Position numbers and translations under genes: made by a program
NCBI GenBank assembly: GCA_964454675.1
Contig: CAYVUB010000001.1
Location: 186,001-250,000 of the forward strand
Direction of reading: 5' to 3'
From: CAYVUB01 sp964454675
Lineage (GTDB): Bacteria; Bacteroidota; Bacteroidia; Flavobacteriales; Flavobacteriaceae
DNA length: 64,000 bases
In this document: positions 54,959 to 62,686 of the stretch, in pieces
Layout of the letters: every line of letters begins with the position of its first letter
Position numbering within the stretch: position 1 is the first letter of the stretch
The notes under the pieces: generated by a model
What the model was told of the DNA's origin: nothing
Database searches by the model: none
The model's input: the letters and a program-made list of their open reading frames with translations, nothing else

Positions 54959-55609
54959 ATGAATATCAAAATAGCCATAGTTGACGACAATTCGTTTTTA
55001 ATCAATGCCGTAAAAGAAAAACTCTCGTTTTTTGAAGACTTGAATTTCAAGTTTTCTGCTATGAATGGTTCAGAACTATTGGTAAAGTTGGAAGACAACC
55101 ACAATCTCGATTTGATTTTGATGGATATTGAAATGCCTGTTTTAAACGGGATTGAAACCACAGAGATAGTCAAACAAAAATATCCACAAATCAAAATCAT
55201 TATGCTGACGGTTTTTGATAATGACGAGAATATTTTTAATGCGATAAAAGCCGGTGCCGATGGTTATTTATTAAAAGAAATAAACGCCAAAAATTTGCAC
55301 GACGGTATTATTGAAACCTTAAACGGTGGCGCAGCGATGAATCCGTCAATAGCGTTAAAAACCCTGAAATTGTTGAGAAATCCTATCAATATTCAAAACA
55401 AGCAAGACCAGGAAGAAATACAATTAACCACCAGAGAAACTGATGTTTTAGAACAACTCAGTAAAGGCCTGAACTATATTAAAATTGCCGAAAACCTTAT
55501 TCTTTCAACAGGAACGGTAAGAAAGCACATTGAAAACATCTATAAAAAACTACAGGTTCATAACAAACTGGAAGCAGTTCAAAAAGCGAAAAGGAATAAT
55601 TTGATTTGA
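54959..55609 (+). CDS. Response regulator, NarL/LuxR type
   Basis: 216 residues. Receiver domain with phospho-acceptor Asp56 (LDLILMDIEMPVLNGIE), and a C-terminal LuxR-type helix-turn-helix (TTRETDVLEQLSKGLNYIKI, STGTVRKHIENIYKKLQVHN). Partner of the two upstream kinases; it should bind DNA as a dimer once phosphorylated. Targets are not visible here. Confidence 0.92.
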   Translation: MNIKIAIVDDNSFLINAVKEKLSFFEDLNFKFSAMNGSELLVKLEDNHNLDLILMDIEMPVLNGIETTEIVKQKYPQIKIIMLTVFDNDENIFNAIKAGADGYLLKEINAKNLHDGIIETLNGGAAMNPSIALKTLKLLRNPINIQNKQDQEEIQLTTRETDVLEQLSKGLNYIKIAENLILSTGTVRKHIENIYKKLQVHNKLEAVQKAKRNNLI

Positions 55610-55632
55610 GGCAATTTGCCCAAAAATACCCG

Positions 55633-56868
55633 TCAATCAAACCGCATGGCTTTTACCGGAGATATTTTGGTTACAATCATTGACGGTACGAGCATCATCA
55701 ACACACATATTACAAAAGTTCCTATGTTGAGCAGTAAAATATAGGTAATGCTGATGTAAACAGGCGCTTCGGTTACATAATACACTTCGGGGTTAAGCGG
55801 TATGAGTTTCAGGTATTTTTGGGCAAATAACAATCCGAGTCCTATAAGGTTTCCCCAGAGTAATCCAAGCCCAATCTGGTACATGGCATTATATAAAAAT
55901 ATTTTTCTGATGCTCCAGTTGTTACTGCCAAGTGCTTTCAGGATTCCTATCATCTGGGTACGTTCCAAAATCAAAACCAACAAAGCGGTAATCATATTAA
56001 TGCCGGCAACCAAAACCATAATCCCGATAATCCCGTAGATATTGTTGTCAAAAATTTTTATCCATTCAAAAATAGACGCGTACTTTTGCTCAACCGTAAT
56101 AACGTTAAGGTTTGACGGCGTTTCCTGATAAATTTCGATGCCTTTGCGTTCTATCTGCGTAAAATCGTCAATAAACACTTCAAAACTACCTACTTTATCA
56201 TCGTCCCATTTATTGAACCGCTGTATGTGCCGCAGGTCGCCTATCATATATTTCTCATCAAGTTCCTGAAAGCCAGAATTGTAAATACCTACAATATTAA
56301 ACGCCCGCTGAAACGGAATCTGATTAATATCTTCCTTAACAAACAAGGTTTGAAATGTATCGCCTGTTTTAAACTGAAGCCTGTTGGCAAGATGTTGAGA
56401 AATGAGTACGTCGTTATTGAGTTCGCCGGTATAATCGGGCAGGCGTCCGTCAACAAGAAATTCCTCAAAATACGCCCATTTGTAGTCTGTCCCGACACCT
56501 TTTAAAACAATGCCTTCAAAATCGGTTTCGGTACGGATAATCCCGAATTTTGTCGCTATGCCCTGAATATGTGCAATACCCGAAACATCTTTGAATTTAG
56601 GATAAAAAGGCTGGTTTTTGCTTATTGGTACTTCCGATTCGTCCGATGCATTACTGTCAAAATTGGTAATCATCACATGACCGTTAAAAGCAACTGCCTT
56701 ATCACGTATTTTTTGCTGTAGCCCAAAGCCCGTTGCAATTGCAATAAGCATTACCACAATTCCTATAGCAATAGCCGTAATACCAATTTTTATAATTGGT
56801 GCCGATACACTACTTTTATACGCTTTATTACCAATAATGCGTTTAGCTATAAACAGTTCAAAATTCAA
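55633..56868 (-). CDS. LolC/E-type ABC transporter permease
   Basis: 411 residues. Four membrane segments in the MacB/FtsX layout: one near the N terminus (IIKIGITAIAIGIVVMLIAI), a large periplasmic domain, and three toward the C terminus. The phrase ILERTQMIGILKALGSNNWS is the cytoplasmic motif of the LolE/FtsX family. A role in lipoprotein release or similar transport is likely; no ATPase gene is adjacent. It converges on the response regulator gene. Confidence 0.85.
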   Translation of the reverse strand: MNFELFIAKRIIGNKAYKSSVSAPIIKIGITAIAIGIVVMLIAIATGFGLQQKIRDKAVAFNGHVMITNFDSNASDESEVPISKNQPFYPKFKDVSGIAHIQGIATKFGIIRTETDFEGIVLKGVGTDYKWAYFEEFLVDGRLPDYTGELNNDVLISQHLANRLQFKTGDTFQTLFVKEDINQIPFQRAFNIVGIYNSGFQELDEKYMIGDLRHIQRFNKWDDDKVGSFEVFIDDFTQIERKGIEIYQETPSNLNVITVEQKYASIFEWIKIFDNNIYGIIGIMVLVAGINMITALLVLILERTQMIGILKALGSNNWSIRKIFLYNAMYQIGLGLLWGNLIGLGLLFAQKYLKLIPLNPEVYYVTEAPVYISITYILLLNIGTFVICVLMMLVPSMIVTKISPVKAMRFD

Positions 56869-56874
56869 AATACG

Positions 56875-58152
56875 ATGATGCTTTTAACAATGCTCAAAAA
56901 TACATTTTTATTATTTGTTATGATACCGGTTTCCTGCGGAAATGTTTCTGAAAACCCAAAAACGGAAACGGAAATTCTGAAAACTGAAAACCGTCAACTG
57001 CAAACTATTATTGTGGGTGCCAATCAAACGGAAGCCTATTTACCATTATTAAAAGGAAAGCGGGTAGGTGTTGTTGCCAATCAAACTTCGGTGGTTTTTA
57101 AAGAACCAAGAACCCGGAGCCAAGAATCAAGACATTATACGCATTTGGTAGATTCGTTATTGGCGTTAAAAGTTGATGTAAAAAAAGTATATGCGCCCGA
57201 ACACGGTTTTAGAGGCACAGCCGATGCCGGCGAACTCATAAAAGACGGTTTGGACACCAAAACCGGTTTGCCTATTATTTCGCTTTACGGTAATAACAAA
57301 AAGCCAAAACCCGAACAATTACAAGGTATTGACATCATGATTTTTGATGTTCAGGATGTGGGCGCACGTTTTTACACCTACATATCATCATTGCATTATG
57401 TGGTGGAAGCCTGTGCCGAAGCTAAAATTCCGGTGCTGATTCTGGACAGGCCAAATCCTAACGGGCATATTGTTGACGGTCCGGTGCTTGAACCCGAACA
57501 CAAAAGTTTTGTAGGCATGCACCCAATTCCCGTATTACATGGCATGACAATTGCAGAATATGCACAAATGATTAATGGTCAAAAATGGCTTGAAAAAGGC
57601 ATACAATGCGAACTTATGATAATTCCTGTTAAAAATTATACGCGTAACATGCCATACAGCCTGCCTATAAAACCATCACCAAATTTACCCAACGACCAGT
57701 CTGTAAATTTGTATGCGAGTTTGTGTTTTTTTGAAGGTACCAATGTAAGCGTCGGTCGTGGCACAGATAGGCAGTTTCAGATTTATGGTTCACCTGAATG
57801 GAAAGAATTAGAAAGTATTTACAAAAGCACAGATATACAAGCAACAACATTTATTCCTAAACCAAACGAAGGCGCAAAAGACCCATTATATAATGGTGTA
57901 AAATGTTATGGTTGGGATTTGTCAGCGGTTAAAGAAATAAATCAGCTTGAAATTAAATTTCTTTTCGAAGCATATCACAGAACAAAAGACAAAACCAAAT
58001 TCTTTAATTCATTTTTTACGAAATTAGCCGGCACAAAAACACTTCAAAAACAAATAGAAGATGGTGTTCCGGAAAAAGATATCAGAGCGTCCTGGGCAAA
58101 AGCTATTGAAGAATTTAAAACGCAACGCCAACCGTATTTACTTTATAATTAA
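56875..58152 (+). CDS. NamZ-like exo-N-acetylmuramidase (DUF1343)
   Basis: 425 residues. The DUF1343 family includes Bacillus NamZ (YbbC), which removes terminal MurNAc from peptidoglycan fragments. Motifs: YAPEHGFRGTADAGE, DVQDVGARFYTYISSLHYV, DRPNPNGHIVDGPVLEP, GTNVSVGRGTDRQF. It has an N-terminal lipoprotein-like signal (lipobox PVSC). Residues 77-86 (EPRTRSQESR) come from an AAG-rich repeat and residues about 28-42 from a CTGAAAAC-type repeat. Only 6 bp separate the start from the divergent permease, so the start may be the Met at 56890. Confidence 0.87.
   Translation: MMLLTMLKNTFLLFVMIPVSCGNVSENPKTETEILKTENRQLQTIIVGANQTEAYLPLLKGKRVGVVANQTSVVFKEPRTRSQESRHYTHLVDSLLALKVDVKKVYAPEHGFRGTADAGELIKDGLDTKTGLPIISLYGNNKKPKPEQLQGIDIMIFDVQDVGARFYTYISSLHYVVEACAEAKIPVLILDRPNPNGHIVDGPVLEPEHKSFVGMHPIPVLHGMTIAEYAQMINGQKWLEKGIQCELMIIPVKNYTRNMPYSLPIKPSPNLPNDQSVNLYASLCFFEGTNVSVGRGTDRQFQIYGSPEWKELESIYKSTDIQATTFIPKPNEGAKDPLYNGVKCYGWDLSAVKEINQLEIKFLFEAYHRTKDKTKFFNSFFTKLAGTKTLQKQIEDGVPEKDIRASWAKAIEEFKTQRQPYLLYN
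57105..57132 (+). repeat. AAG-rich repeat inside namZ-like gene
   Basis: Contains GAGCCAAGAATCAAGA (57117-57132), identical to 61669-61684 in an intergenic region. In frame, encodes EPRTRSQESR. Confidence 0.7.
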
Positions 58153-58246
58153 AGCCCAATGAAACCTTGTTGCAAAATTTATGATTACTCAGAGTTTAAA
58201 CACAAAGGTAACATGTGACCGTTAAAAAACAAATAAGAATTACCAC

Positions 58247-59353
58247 ATGAAACGACTTATAACCTACATCATGTTACTTCTGGCACCTTTTGGTTTTTCG
58301 CAGACTGCCGACACTTCAGACCAGCAAAAAATACGTAAGGCAAAACGTCTTGCCAAAAAATTCATGCGTAGAGAAGGCATTCCGGGAATGGCAATTTCTG
58401 TATCAAAAAATGGCGAACTTATATGGAGTGAAGGTTTTGGCTATTCAAGACTTCATCCCGAAACAAAAATTCTGCCCGATTCCACACAATTCCGTATTGC
58501 CAGTATTTCAAAATCTATCACGGCGTTTGCTTTGGCAAAAATGACCGAAGAAAAATCTATTGATTTGGATAGTAGTATTTACAAATATTTGCCAAGTTAT
58601 CCAAAGAAAGATTACGATTTTACCGTGCGGCAATTAGGCGGAAACATAGCAGGTATAAGACATTACAAGGACAATGAATTTGCGCTCAACAAAAAAATGA
58701 CCATTACCGAAGGCCTGGACTTATTTAAAAACGACCCGTTGCTTTTTGAACCCGCAACGCAGTTTAATTACACCTCGCTGGGTTATGTACTATTAAGTGA
58801 AGTGATGCAAAAAGCTGTTGATATGCCGTTTGAAGACTATGTTAGAGAGCGTGTTTTTAAACCGCTTAACATGCAAAACTCTACGGTTGATATTTCGGAT
58901 GTTGTGATTCCAAACCGAACCTTGTTTTACAGGTCGTCTTTTACCAAAAAGCCTATTGTAAGTGTTCCTGTTGCCAACGAATTTAAGGTTGCCGGCGGCG
59001 GATTTTTATCAACTTCAGAAGATATTGTAAAGTTTGGCAACGAGATTATCAACCCGGCAATTATCTCTAAAGAAGCCCTGTCGGAAGTTATTAAGGCTCA
59101 AAAATTAAAAAACGGCAATAATACGGGTTATGGCATTGGATTTTCGGTGGTAACAACCAAAAACGGCACACCAAAATATTACCATACCGGCGGTGGCGTT
59201 GGTGCATCTACGATACTTATGGTATTTCCCGAAGAACATATCGTGATTACCGTTTTGACCAATTTAACAGGTGCGGCCGTGCAGAAATTTGGCGAAGAAC
59301 TGGAAACTGTTTTTGTTGATGATGATAGTGCCATTAGCGGTCAGATGCCGTAA
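58247..59353 (+). CDS. Class C beta-lactamase-like serine hydrolase
   Basis: 368 residues with signal peptide (FGFSQ). Active-site motif S-x-x-K is in FRIASISKSITAFALAKM; YTS in FNYTSLGYVLLSEVM corresponds to the YxN element, and HTGGGVGAS is the third element. The usual SHTSGI loop appears as LGGNIAGIRHY, with the expected position occupied by a Gly-Asn. It could be an esterase or peptidase rather than a beta-lactamase. Confidence 0.85.
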   Translation: MKRLITYIMLLLAPFGFSQTADTSDQQKIRKAKRLAKKFMRREGIPGMAISVSKNGELIWSEGFGYSRLHPETKILPDSTQFRIASISKSITAFALAKMTEEKSIDLDSSIYKYLPSYPKKDYDFTVRQLGGNIAGIRHYKDNEFALNKKMTITEGLDLFKNDPLLFEPATQFNYTSLGYVLLSEVMQKAVDMPFEDYVRERVFKPLNMQNSTVDISDVVIPNRTLFYRSSFTKKPIVSVPVANEFKVAGGGFLSTSEDIVKFGNEIINPAIISKEALSEVIKAQKLKNGNNTGYGIGFSVVTTKNGTPKYYHTGGGVGASTILMVFPEEHIVITVLTNLTGAAVQKFGEELETVFVDDDSAISGQMP

Positions 59354-59732
59354 CGATGCCTGTATTTACTAATGATACCGTTGCCGGTTCATGTCTTGAA
59401 ATCCTTACCACAAATACAATTTTTTTATGTTCCTGACCCACAACAAATAAGTGTTTGCCTGTGCTCAAATGTATTAACGGGACTTTAAAATCTGTATCAA
59501 AAATATACTTGTCTATTTCTCTGGAATAGTTACTGTTTATGGCATAAACATAGCTAATGGGCTTATGACTTTTAAGAATCAAAGTGTCCTTGGTAGCATT
59601 AAGTTCGTGTATCAAATCTTTTGCGCCCGGATTGATGTTTTTTTCCAAAACAGCTAAGTGTTTTTGCGCCTGATATTTTTGAAAAGTAAAGCTTATTATA
59701 GAAGCCATAAGGACTCTGCGGTATTTTCCCAT
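59334..59732 (-). CDS. Hypothetical small protein
   Basis: 132 residues from MGKYRRVLMASIISFTFQKY; an alternative start lies eight codons earlier. No motif recognised. Contains a short beta-rich C-terminal half (KVPLIHLSTGKHLFVVGQEH, KIVFVVRISRHEPATVSL). Its 3' end overlaps the serine hydrolase gene by 20 bp, convergent. May be a genuine small gene, but without family support. Confidence 0.55.
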   Translation of the reverse strand: MGKYRRVLMASIISFTFQKYQAQKHLAVLEKNINPGAKDLIHELNATKDTLILKSHKPISYVYAINSNYSREIDKYIFDTDFKVPLIHLSTGKHLFVVGQEHKKIVFVVRISRHEPATVSLVNTGIVTASDR

Positions 59733-59873
59733 AGATGATATTGCTATTAAATTCAATATATGTTGAACAACAGCAATTAATTAATCCCTGACATAAAACT
59801 ATGCCGATTGTAAGTAAAACAGGTTAAAATATCTGCCAACGGCATAAATAATCGAAGAATGTAACAAATAACC

Positions 59874-60746
59874 TTATTTTCCGGAATTAAACAGAGCAAT
59901 TAACTTGTCGGGATAGTCTGTGATGATGCCGTCAACTTTAAAATCAATCATACGCTGCATATCTTCAACATTGTTTAATGTCCACGGAATCACTTTCATT
60001 TTTGAATCCTGTAAATCGCTCACTTTTTGTGCCGAAAGTAATTTGTAATACGGACTCAAAATATCGGGTTTAAATGAAAGTTGCCTGAGTTTTTGGTCTA
60101 TCGTTTCATGTTCATCAACCAATAATGCAATGTTTATGTCAGGGAATCTTTGTTTTATGATTTCCAATGCCCGCAGGTCAAATGATTGCAAAGTGGTTCG
60201 GTTGGTAATAGTGTTGTCTTTAATCACATTTGTTACCAGTTCAACAAAAACATCAATATTTGGTGTGAAAATGCCGTCATATTCCGGAAGGCTTTTTATT
60301 TCGATATTGTATTTGATAGTATTATTGCTCATTGAATTGGCTAATGTGACGACATCTTCAAGCAGCGGTTTGTGTACTTTCAGTTTTTTCTGTTCGGGAA
60401 ATCTTGGGTGGATTTTTGACCCGCAATCGTACATTTTGATGCTGTTATACGTCATCTCATATAGGTTGTAGTTTGTTTCCTGTTTCGCATTTATAATATT
60501 GCCGGAAACATCCAGTGCAATCTCATGATTCATATACGGCTCGTGAGATACCACGACTTTGAGGTCTTTAGAAACAACCACGTCAAGTTCTAAAGTATGC
60601 ACGCCAAGTTCGATGGCTTTTGTAAATGCAGGTAGTGAATTTTCGGGATACAAGCCTCTGCAGCCCCGATGACCCTGTATATCCATAGTATGATTTGAAT
60701 TACAATTAAGAAACGTAAAAACGCAAATAATCAACAGATAGCGCAT
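59874..60746 (-). CDS. Glycerophosphodiester phosphodiesterase
   Basis: 290 residues with a lipoprotein signal (FTFLNC). GDPD motifs: GHRGCRGLYPENSLPAF with the catalytic His, ELDVVVSKDLKVVVSHEP, IEIKSLPEYDG, and PWTLNNVEDMQRMIDFKVDG IITDYPDKL. Family members split glycerophosphodiesters into glycerol-3-phosphate and an alcohol. Directly abuts the fatty acid hydroxylase gene (no gap). Confidence 0.92.
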   Translation of the reverse strand: MRYLLIICVFTFLNCNSNHTMDIQGHRGCRGLYPENSLPAFTKAIELGVHTLELDVVVSKDLKVVVSHEPYMNHEIALDVSGNIINAKQETNYNLYEMTYNSIKMYDCGSKIHPRFPEQKKLKVHKPLLEDVVTLANSMSNNTIKYNIEIKSLPEYDGIFTPNIDVFVELVTNVIKDNTITNRTTLQSFDLRALEIIKQRFPDINIALLVDEHETIDQKLRQLSFKPDILSPYYKLLSAQKVSDLQDSKMKVIPWTLNNVEDMQRMIDFKVDGIITDYPDKLIALFNSGK

Positions 60747-61586
60747 TTATTCAAATGATTCGATTGTTGTGGGTTTTCTGTATTTATGAAACGGTTGTAA
60801 CATCAAATCTTTGATATTGCTGTTTGTTGCTTCATCAGGAAACGTATCGACTCCGTACACGATTTTTTCCCTGTCCAAAACCATGAACGTTCCAAAAAGC
60901 CTGTCCCAAACAGAAAAAATATTACCGTAATTTGAATCGGTATAAGGCAGCACATAATGATGGTGCACTTTATGCATATCTGGTGAAACCAACACATAAC
61001 TTATAAACGTATCCAGTTTTCTTGGTAAACGGATGTTGGCATGTGTGAATTGTGTGGCTACAACCGACAGCGATTGGTACAAAAACACAATGGCAATAGG
61101 TGTACCGATGATAAACACACCAAACAACGTGAAGACAAAACGTATCACGCTTTCCAGCGGATGATGCCTGTTTGCTGTAGTGGTATCAACCTTGTGGTCT
61201 GTATGATGTACCAAATGCACCATCCAGAGCGGTTTTACTTTATGCTCTACATAATGTGCCAGATAGGCTCCTATAAAATCCAGCAGCAGCAAGCCCAGCA
61301 ATACATATAACCATAACGGCATTTCGGGTAACCAATTGATAATTCCAAAATTATTGGCAACAGTCCAATCGGAAGTTTTAAGAAGCAAAAATGCCAGGCT
61401 GAAATTGACAAGAATGGTCGTTAGCGTAAAAATAAAGTTAGGTACCGCATGTTTCCACTTTTTATAATTGAACCTGAACAACGGCAAAATGCCTTCCAAA
61501 AACCAAAATAGCATGATACCGCCAACCAAAATAATGCTTCGGTGTAATGATGGAATGGTTTCAAAATAGTTGATAATTGTTTCCAA
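60747..61586 (-). CDS. Sterol desaturase / fatty acid hydroxylase family
   Basis: 279 residues with four or five membrane segments and the di-iron histidine motifs: HYVEH, LVHHTDHKVD, NRHHPLE, HKVHHHYVLPYTD. This is the pattern of the fatty acid hydroxylase superfamily. The natural substrate in Bacteroidota is not certain; hydroxylation of a membrane lipid is a reasonable guess. Same operon as the phosphodiesterase. Confidence 0.9.
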   Translation of the reverse strand: METIINYFETIPSLHRSIILVGGIMLFWFLEGILPLFRFNYKKWKHAVPNFIFTLTTILVNFSLAFLLLKTSDWTVANNFGIINWLPEMPLWLYVLLGLLLLDFIGAYLAHYVEHKVKPLWMVHLVHHTDHKVDTTTANRHHPLESVIRFVFTLFGVFIIGTPIAIVFLYQSLSVVATQFTHANIRLPRKLDTFISYVLVSPDMHKVHHHYVLPYTDSNYGNIFSVWDRLFGTFMVLDREKIVYGVDTFPDEATNSNIKDLMLQPFHKYRKPTTIESFE

Positions 61587-61668
61587 TGGGATATTTTTGT
61601 TCTAAAGATAAAAAACGAAATGATAATTGGTATTATAAATTTTTATTTTGACTGTTGAATTTTCATTT

Positions 61669-61710
61669 GAGCCAAGAATCAAGAGCCAAGAGGTAATAGG
61701 CAAGAGACAA
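61669..61710. repeat. AAG-rich intergenic repeat
   Basis: GAGCCAAGAATCAAGAGCC then AAGAGGTAATAGGCAAGAGA. Shares 16 bp with the copy inside the namZ-like gene and resembles the minus strand of the tract at 9490-9570. Confidence 0.75.
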
Positions 61711-61770
61711 AACAAAAGAAACCTAACCAAATAAAAAACCAAAGTAGGAAAAAACAGTGTTTAACTGTTA

Positions 61771-61778
61771 TATCTTTG
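61771..61778 (+). promoter_or_regulatory. Candidate -7 box of fecR operon
   Basis: TATCTTTG matches TAnnTTTG exactly, 2 bp before the ATG at 61781 and 11 bp before the ATG at 61790. If used, translation from 61790 would be nearly leaderless. No clear -33 box. Confidence 0.4.
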
Positions 61779-61780
61779 TT

Positions 61781-62686
61781 ATGCAATCTATGGAACGAGA
61801 TACATTAATACTAAAATGGTTAGATAACGACTTAACCGATGCGGAAATTGAAGCCTTTAAAAAGTTTGAAGATTACCAATCGTTAATGATGTTAAATTCG
61901 CATTTGCAGAATTTTAAAGCAAAAGATATTGATGCTGATGAAGCTCTGCAATCGGTGTTAAAAACCATTGAAACCCGCAAGAAAGCGAAGAAAAAGCTGC
62001 TGCCATTGTTACTGCGCATGGCTGCCGTTATTGTTATTGGTTTGGGTATTTTTTATTTCGTCACCTTAAGGGATACTCAGGTTTCAACCCTTATTGCAGA
62101 AAAACAAACCATTGTATTGCCCGATGCTTCCAAAGCAGTTATCAACGCACAATCATCATTAACATACAATAAAAAGAATTGGAAAAATTCCCGAAACGTA
62201 TCACTTGACGGTGAAGCCTATTTTGAAGTTGCCAAAGGCGCAGCGTTTAATGTGGTAACGCCAAATGGTATTGTGAGTGTTTTAGGTACCAAATTTAATG
62301 TCAAACAGCGCGATGATGATTTTGAAGTGGTTTGCTATGAAGGATTGGTACGTGTGGTTTACGGCTCGCATACCCAGACATTATCTACCGGAAACCGGTT
62401 TTTGATTTTGGACGGCGCATTGGTTTCTTCCGAAAAAGAATTGCAAGCCGCACCGTCATGGATAGATAATCACAGCACGTTTAAAAGCTTACCTTATAAA
62501 GATGTTATTGCCGAATTTGAACGTCAATACGACATTATCATAGACACCGGACAAATTGACGGCTCACTACTGTTTACAGGAAGTTTTACGCATAACAATA
62601 TAGATGTTGCATTAAAATCGATAACTTTACCGTTGCAATTAACCTACACAAAAACTGGAAAGACGATTGCATTAAAACGTGAGTAA
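61781..62686 (+). CDS. FecR-family anti-sigma regulator
   Basis: About 301 residues from MQSMERDTLILKW (or from MERD three codons on). Short cytoplasmic domain with a membrane segment near residues 70-90 (PLLLRMAAVIVIGLGIFYFV), then the FecR periplasmic domain (SLDGEAYFEVAKGAAFNVVT, VLGTKFNVKQRDDDFEVVCY) and a C-terminal domain (YKDVIAEFERQYDIIIDTGQ) of the DUF4974 type. It normally relays a signal from a TonB receptor to an ECF sigma factor. No sigma gene is upstream. It overlaps the receptor gene by 8 bp. Confidence 0.92.
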   Translation: MQSMERDTLILKWLDNDLTDAEIEAFKKFEDYQSLMMLNSHLQNFKAKDIDADEALQSVLKTIETRKKAKKKLLPLLLRMAAVIVIGLGIFYFVTLRDTQVSTLIAEKQTIVLPDASKAVINAQSSLTYNKKNWKNSRNVSLDGEAYFEVAKGAAFNVVTPNGIVSVLGTKFNVKQRDDDFEVVCYEGLVRVVYGSHTQTLSTGNRFLILDGALVSSEKELQAAPSWIDNHSTFKSLPYKDVIAEFERQYDIIIDTGQIDGSLLFTGSFTHNNIDVALKSITLPLQLTYTKTGKTIALKRE

